Assembly: GCA_036365515.1 (NCBI GenBank)
Contig: CM070873.1
Coordinates: 264,072,075 to 264,136,074, forward strand
Reading direction: 5' to 3'
DNA from: Torymus aiolomorphi
Lineage: Eukaryota > Arthropoda > Insecta > Hymenoptera > Torymidae
Length of the DNA: 64,000 nucleotides
Every line of letters begins with the position of its first letter. Position 1 is the first letter of the stretch. Both the position numbers and the translations under genes were made by a program. Below the pieces are notes generated by a model that was not told where the DNA came from, did no database searches, and was given only the letters and a program-made list of their open reading frames with translations. Shown here piece by piece: positions 59,127 to 64,000 of the stretch.

Positions 59127-59758
59127 GCCACATTTCGAAAGAGCAGTGCGTAAAGCAAATGCTTTCCATACTCAGTTAAAAAAGCCGCTGGCAATACATT
59201 GGAACGAAGCTTCCTCAAACTAATGAATTGATACTTTGTTTTAAATTTTATGCCAATAATTAATTGTATCGCACCAAATTTTATCTATGAATATTCTTAA
59301 TAAAACTCTTATAATTATAATTTTATAATTATAATATTATAACAGACGGATTTTTTTTGGCAACGAACTCCACCGAACATTATACAAAATCTACTTCTCC
59401 ACAAAATTTCAAAGTAATACATTTTATTCCAATTATCGCATACCATAGAAAAACGATTTTTTCCATAAAATAATTTTTTTCTCTAAAAATATTTGTCATA
59501 ATTACTTGAAATTTTAACAAATTATAGATTTATATATAGACATTAACAAAAAAAATTTCATTTCGATAGCTTTTACCATTTCGGAGGTATAACCTCTAAA
59601 TGAAAAATTAAAAAATGTTTTTATGAAGAACTAATAAACAAATATAGCTATCGTCAATTTTACTTCCTCCTAGATTTGTGATAGCTTTGTGATAGTAAAA
59701 AAAAAAGGTTTTGGAGAAAATGTGTTAGGAATGTGGTTTAGCACATTTGGAATCGAAA
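59127..59758. other. AT-rich DNA, no feature recognised
   Basis: No exon or terminal repeat was identified. The A/T-rich texture matches 62400-64000. Confidence 0.4.
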
Positions 59759-59924
59759 TAGGGTAGTTGTCCGTATTAGTGTACCTGTCCATATTTGTGT
59801 GCCATATTATTAAAACATATCCTAGAAATGAACGAGTAAAAAAGTAACGCTAAAATATTTTTTTTTCATAAAGTATAGTTAATTAAGTTTAAATAGAATT
59901 AATTACTTAATTTGATTTCATTTA

Positions 59925-61556
59925 TTTAAGTATTTAAGTATTTATTGACCAGAAATATTTACAGAAGAAGTAAATCCTATAGAGGTACCTGTACATTGGC
60001 TGGTACATAAAATTACTTAAAACTAACTTACAACTAAAATCCCAGATTACGAAATATGATTATTATAGTTATGTAACAAGCATAAAATTTTTATACGCAT
60101 AACAAAAAAGTCGCCTCAACAACAGTGATATAAATTTTTCAAAACAGTTTAATAATTATTCACAGTAATATAGTTGTATTATCTGAATACAAGAATGATT
60201 TCAGCAGTCATTTTACACGTTATTTTTGACCCATTCTTTTAGTTTAGCTTTTTTCGAGTTTTTATTACCTGTTAAACACTTTAAATTATTTGGTAATGTG
60301 TTGTATACTTTTATAGCTACAGTGTAACTATTTTTGTCGCTTATTGCTTTATTCATTTTTGGTAATAATACGTTTTTATTCCTAGTTATTGATTCGCTCA
60401 TTAAGTACATCTGTTTAAGTTTATCATTGTGCAACGTAATTGATTCTAATGCAAAAATTTGTTTAATATTCAAAGGATTTTCTAGAGAAAAATGATTTTT
60501 ATTAATAACTTTTAATATTTTAGTTTGAATGTTTTGTAGTAAAGTTATAGTATATTACATACCTAGGCAGGTAAAATAAGAAATGTCTCAGATCACATGT
60601 AATTATCGGCCGAGGCGAAGCCGAGGTTGACAAACATGTGATCTGAGGCTTTCTTTTTTACCTGCCAAGGTGTGTATACTATTTTTCTGTCCGACGGCGC
60701 CGGAAAGCGGCAACTTCGTTTCGCGCAGCGGCCGGGAAGTTGGCGCTTTCCGGCCGGAGGACAGAAAAAGTGGTTTTGTACACACCGCCCCAAGCTATGA
60801 TCCCATAACTTATTATACTGTGGAAGAATGCATAATATATTTTCATAAGTGTATCGATATCCATAAATTTCCTTAATTTTGCGAAAATAAAAATCAGATA
60901 TTTAGTTTTATTTATTATATGTTCAATATGATTGTACCATTTCATATTGTAATCGAAAATTATCCCCAAATATTTATAGCTTTCAGCTCTTGTAATTTTT
61001 TGATTCTGTATTTCAATATTTATTTCTACCGGTACACTATCTCGATAATTTCCAAATGTTAAGAAATTAGTCTTAGACATGTTTAAAGATAATTTATTAA
61101 AAGCTAACCAATTTGATACTTTATCTAATAGAACATTCATTCTGGCCTGTGCTTGTGACCACGTGTTATCATCGGCAATGATGACAGTGTCGTCCGCAGA
61201 AGACAGGATGGAGCCCTCTGTCATATCTAACAAAAGGGATCCAAGAGTTGTTCCTTGTAGTACACCTGTATCAATTATCTTTTCTTCACTAGATTTATCG
61301 TCAATTTTTACTTTTTGTTTTCTATCCGATAGATAGGTCTTTATCAGTTCCAGTATACTTCCTCGTATACCGTATTTTTCTAATTTTCCTAGTAGTAAAT
61401 CGTGGTTAATTGTATCGAAAGCTTTTGCCAAGTCTATAAAGATAGCTATTGTACGTTTACTCTTATCTAAATTTCTGTAAATTATATCTGTTATTTTGTT
61501 TAGTGCATTTGTAGTTCCAATATTTTTCATAAAGCTAAATTGATATTTACTATAAC
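59925..61556 (-). pseudogene. 5'-truncated non-LTR LINE (reverse transcriptase), copy 2
   Basis: The frame 60770-61530 encodes FIDLAKAFDTINHDLLLGKL, LIKTYLSDRKQKV, GVLQGTTLGSLL and a catalytic block read as SADD where the expected aromatic residue is replaced. Next to copy 1 it lacks a segment after GSLL. The C-terminal frame 60213-60473 ends KLKEWVKNNV. The two frames are separated by the inserted hairpin repeat at 60547-60769. The 5' truncation lies within a few codons of that in copy 1. The 3' tail is TTTATTTAAGTATTTAAGTA at about 59928. The copy is dead. Confidence 0.85.
60547..60769. repeat. Covarying double-hairpin repeat, complete copy inserted in the LINE
   Basis: Hairpin 1: GTATATTACATACC pairs with GGTGTGTATAC, GGCAGGTAAAATAAGAAA with TTTCTTTTTTACCTGCC, and CAGATCACATG with CATGTGATCTG, around core CGAGGCGAAGCCGAG. 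Spacer: GTATACTATTTTTC. Hairpin 2: CTGTCCGACGGCGCCGGAAAG pairs with CTTTCCGGCCGGAGGACAG, and CCAACTTCCCGG lies opposite CGGCAACTTCG. LINE copy 1 is uninterrupted at the same place (near 48675). Confidence 0.9.
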
Positions 61557-62331
61557 ATTAAAAAAAACTTTCAAAAATATGTTTCACGGTTTGCGGTGTG
61601 TCACGGTGTTTCCTTGTCCAAACTTGCTAAGAAATGACATTTTTAAAAGTAAAATTAAAGAATGTTTCGGAAGGATTTTAATGTGGGATACAATTGATTA
61701 CATCATAAAGTAATATTATGTTACATAATAAACCTTAATATAAAGGTTTTCAATTGATTTTAATATTTAATTAATGGTGTCTACTAATAGGGCAGTGAAA
61801 AATGACTTGTCCAGATTTGTGTCTGCACAAATACAATACGGGCATGTTCGTATGGCGCTTGAACAGAAAAGTTAGGTTAGGTTGTCTGCGCACAAACGTT
61901 GTTTCATATCACATTGACGACCTTCAGCAGTTTTTACCGTATTGGAATTAATTAACATTCAATGTAAACAAGGGGTAGAAATTGATTATAAATGCACTAC
62001 AGTTAACAAAATAATTTTGTTGGCAATGATAATATTATCAAGACACACTAATGTGGGGCACACAACGTGTACACCCACATTATTACGGGGCACACAAAAA
62101 TGTACTTTGTTGTCTGCTAGGGCACACAAATACGTACAAATTTTTTTTTATATTGTTTGTAACTTTCATAAATATTAATATTTTTCTATAAAAAAAATTG
62201 TTTCGTGTAGATTATTAGTTTTATTATCAACATAATCTGCCCGGAATCTCTGAGACAGCTTAAATAGTCTATTATTATGCGACAAAACTGAAGAGTTTCT
62301 TAAACCCACACTAATACGGACATCTACCCTA

Positions 62332-64000
62332 CACCAATTTTAGAAAAATGTGTTAGGAATGTTATTTAGCACATTTGGAATACATCAATTTTAGAAAATG
62401 TCCGTATGGATGTATGTGTGCGTCCGTGCGTGTGCGTGTGTGTGCGTCCGTATCCGTATACGCGGATATCTCATGATCTACTCGACCGATTTTAACCAGA
62501 GAGGTATCATTTTTTTACATTTTGCTTTCACAGTTGGGGTCAATAGTCTATTTTTGTCAATTTCGATTTTCTTTTTTTTTTTTATAACCATTTTTCAATT
62601 TTGAAAATTTTTATTTTTGTATTTTTAAATATTTAGAACTAATATTCTTAATATATTATGAATGCACTTTATGCAGGATAAAATTCTCTACATTAAAAAA
62701 AAAAGTCGATAGCTATATTCTGTGATAAGTTAATGATAAAAACATCAATTTTTGAAAATAGGTTATATTTCGAAATTGAAAAAAGATATTGACATGAATA
62801 TTTTTTTGGTTAAAAAGAATATCGAGTACTATAGTTTTCTAAATTTTCATGTTTTTTTATTGATTATTTTTTTAGAAAAAAATAATTTAAAAAAAAGTGA
62901 TTTTTTTTGTCGTTGCATAACTAGAGTAAAATTTACTTAATCGTTTTGAAATTCCGTGTAGGGGTAGATTTTGTACACGAGTCCTTTCTTTGGGCAAAAG
63001 GATTGGTCCATAAATTTCAGAGATATTTGAGGTTAAAATTTTTTTAACTTTTTTTTAAAATCGTAATATCTCGAGAACAAGTCGATGGATTATCCTGAAA
63101 TTTATAGACGAATTTGCATTTGAGATAGGCAATATGTGTGAAAAATTTTATTATGATTGATCGATTATTTTCAAAGATATTTAAGATTGAAAATTTTCAA
63201 AATTTTTTAACAGTTTTTTGAAATTGCAATTTATTGAGAACGGTTTATTTTTATATATAATTTAAATATTTTAATTATTCTTACGTGTGGATTATTTTAT
63301 TTTAATTATATATTGGGCAAATTTTAGAAGTAAAAAGTTTGATTATTATGCATTAATTATTATCTATTTCTTCTAAAAATATAACATAAAATTCTGTAAC
63401 ATTATTTATCCATTTAAAATCGTTGATTATTGTATCATTTATTTGAATATATTTATCATTCTCCATTAATATATTAGTATAATGTCCGTCATTAATTGTA
63501 TTACCATGATTTTTTTTTAATTTTAGGTAATTTCATGCTGCTTTGAATGCATTGTTAATAAAAACATGATATCAATGTTAATACCTTTAAAAATGAAAAA
63601 TAGTTTTTCAAAAAGTGAAAAATCGATATAAAGAAAAACGTAAAAAAATTTTAGCTTTAAATATCTCTAAAAATCATGAGACAATTCAAGAGAATAAACC
63701 AATTTGTTTTTCTCTAGTTATCATGCGATAAATAAAATGACTGTAAAATACGAAAAAATTTATATATCAAATAACTCAAAAAGTAATCGTACGATCTTGA
63801 TGAAAATTCACACACATATTATCTATATCACATACAAAATTGTCTATAAATTTGAAGCTGATACATGAGCCGTTCTCGAGAAATTATGATATGAAAAAAG
63901 GTTACAAAATTTTTAACCTCATATTCGAGCAAATATCTCTTAAATTTATGGACCAATCTTTCTGCCCAAAGAACTCACCTAAAATATATCCAAAATCTAT
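62332..64000. repeat. AT-rich DNA with a long inverted repeat running to the window edge
   Basis: GGATTGGTCCATAAATTTCA near 63000 is matched by the inverted TTAAATTTATGGACCAATCT near 63943. CTTTGGGCAAA is matched by TTTCTGCCCAAAG. AATATCTCGAGAACAAGTC near 63065 is matched by GAGCCGTTCTCGAGAAATTA near 63868. The turn is near 63440. The outer end lies beyond 64000. No frame is coding. Confidence 0.6.

Larger units (their letters stand above)
59759..62331. mobile_element. TIR element with TAGGGTAGTTGTCC ends, enlarged by a LINE
   Basis: TAGGGTAGTTGTCCGTATTA at 59759 is matched by the inverted TAATACGGACATCTACCCTA ending at 62331. The interior repeats related words (GTCCATATTTGTGTGCC, GTCCAGATTTGTGTCTG). 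Subtracting the LINE at 59925-61556 leaves about 0.95 kb. Each end is flanked by a direct ~40-bp repeat around GTGTTAGGAATG (59720-59752 and 62349-62382), too long for a normal target duplication. Confidence 0.65.

Overview
This window is eukaryotic nuclear DNA, almost certainly from an insect. It has spliced genes with short GT-AG introns, AATAAA poly(A) signals, long AT-rich introns crowded with small transposons, GC/CpG-rich blocks that are not CpG-depleted, and many (CT)n, (GA)n and (TA)n microsatellites. A hymenopteran such as a parasitoid wasp fits this base texture, but that is an inference and no species can be named.

Six protein genes can be supported. Left to right: (1) Nup88, nuclear pore subunit, + strand, 5057-12929, N-terminal exon(s) not found and with a 5.2-kb intron packed with palindromic repeats. 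(2) Arp5/ACTR5 of the INO80 remodeller, + strand, 15216-17777, complete in 7 exons. (3) A six-finger C2H2 transcription factor with polyQ, - strand, 24955-26157, whose TAG stop is followed in frame by 118 more sense codons of coding character. (4) A small three-finger JAZ/ZNF346-385-type protein, + strand, 28371-30411, complete in 6 exons. (5) DRC1/CCDC164 of the axonemal nexin-dynein regulatory complex, - strand, 30874-34254, complete in 9 exons. (6) The first coding exon of spen (split ends), + strand, 38698-38780, after a GC-rich 5' leader. No later spen exon was found, so the remaining 25 kb is probably its first coding intron. The genes serve unrelated functions and do not form a shared pathway.

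The rest is a dense, nested transposon landscape: three 5'-truncated copies of one non-LTR LINE family; a Tc1/mariner-like pair at opposite ends of the window (511-1156 and 53315-54290); a hAT-like element with an 8-bp duplication (13345-14107); a MITE family starting ATGGGTCTGAAG with 8-bp duplications; TTAA-type palindromic elements; a large foldback element with 28-bp subrepeats (56291-59126); and a 2-kb palindrome inside Nup88.

The most unusual signal is a dispersed family of ~120-280 bp hairpin elements. Between copies the stem sequences have changed on both arms, yet each copy still pairs with itself, while a loop core like CGAGCCGAAGGCGAG and a spacer like GTATACTATTTTTC stay constant. 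Examples lie at 7545, 46581, 57010, 57643 and 60547, with related forms at 6271, 7748, 10283, 10955, 33579 and 55872-57560. One copy interrupts a LINE, so the family has been mobile. Compensated divergence of this kind means either selection on structure or a copying mechanism that rebuilds one arm from the other.
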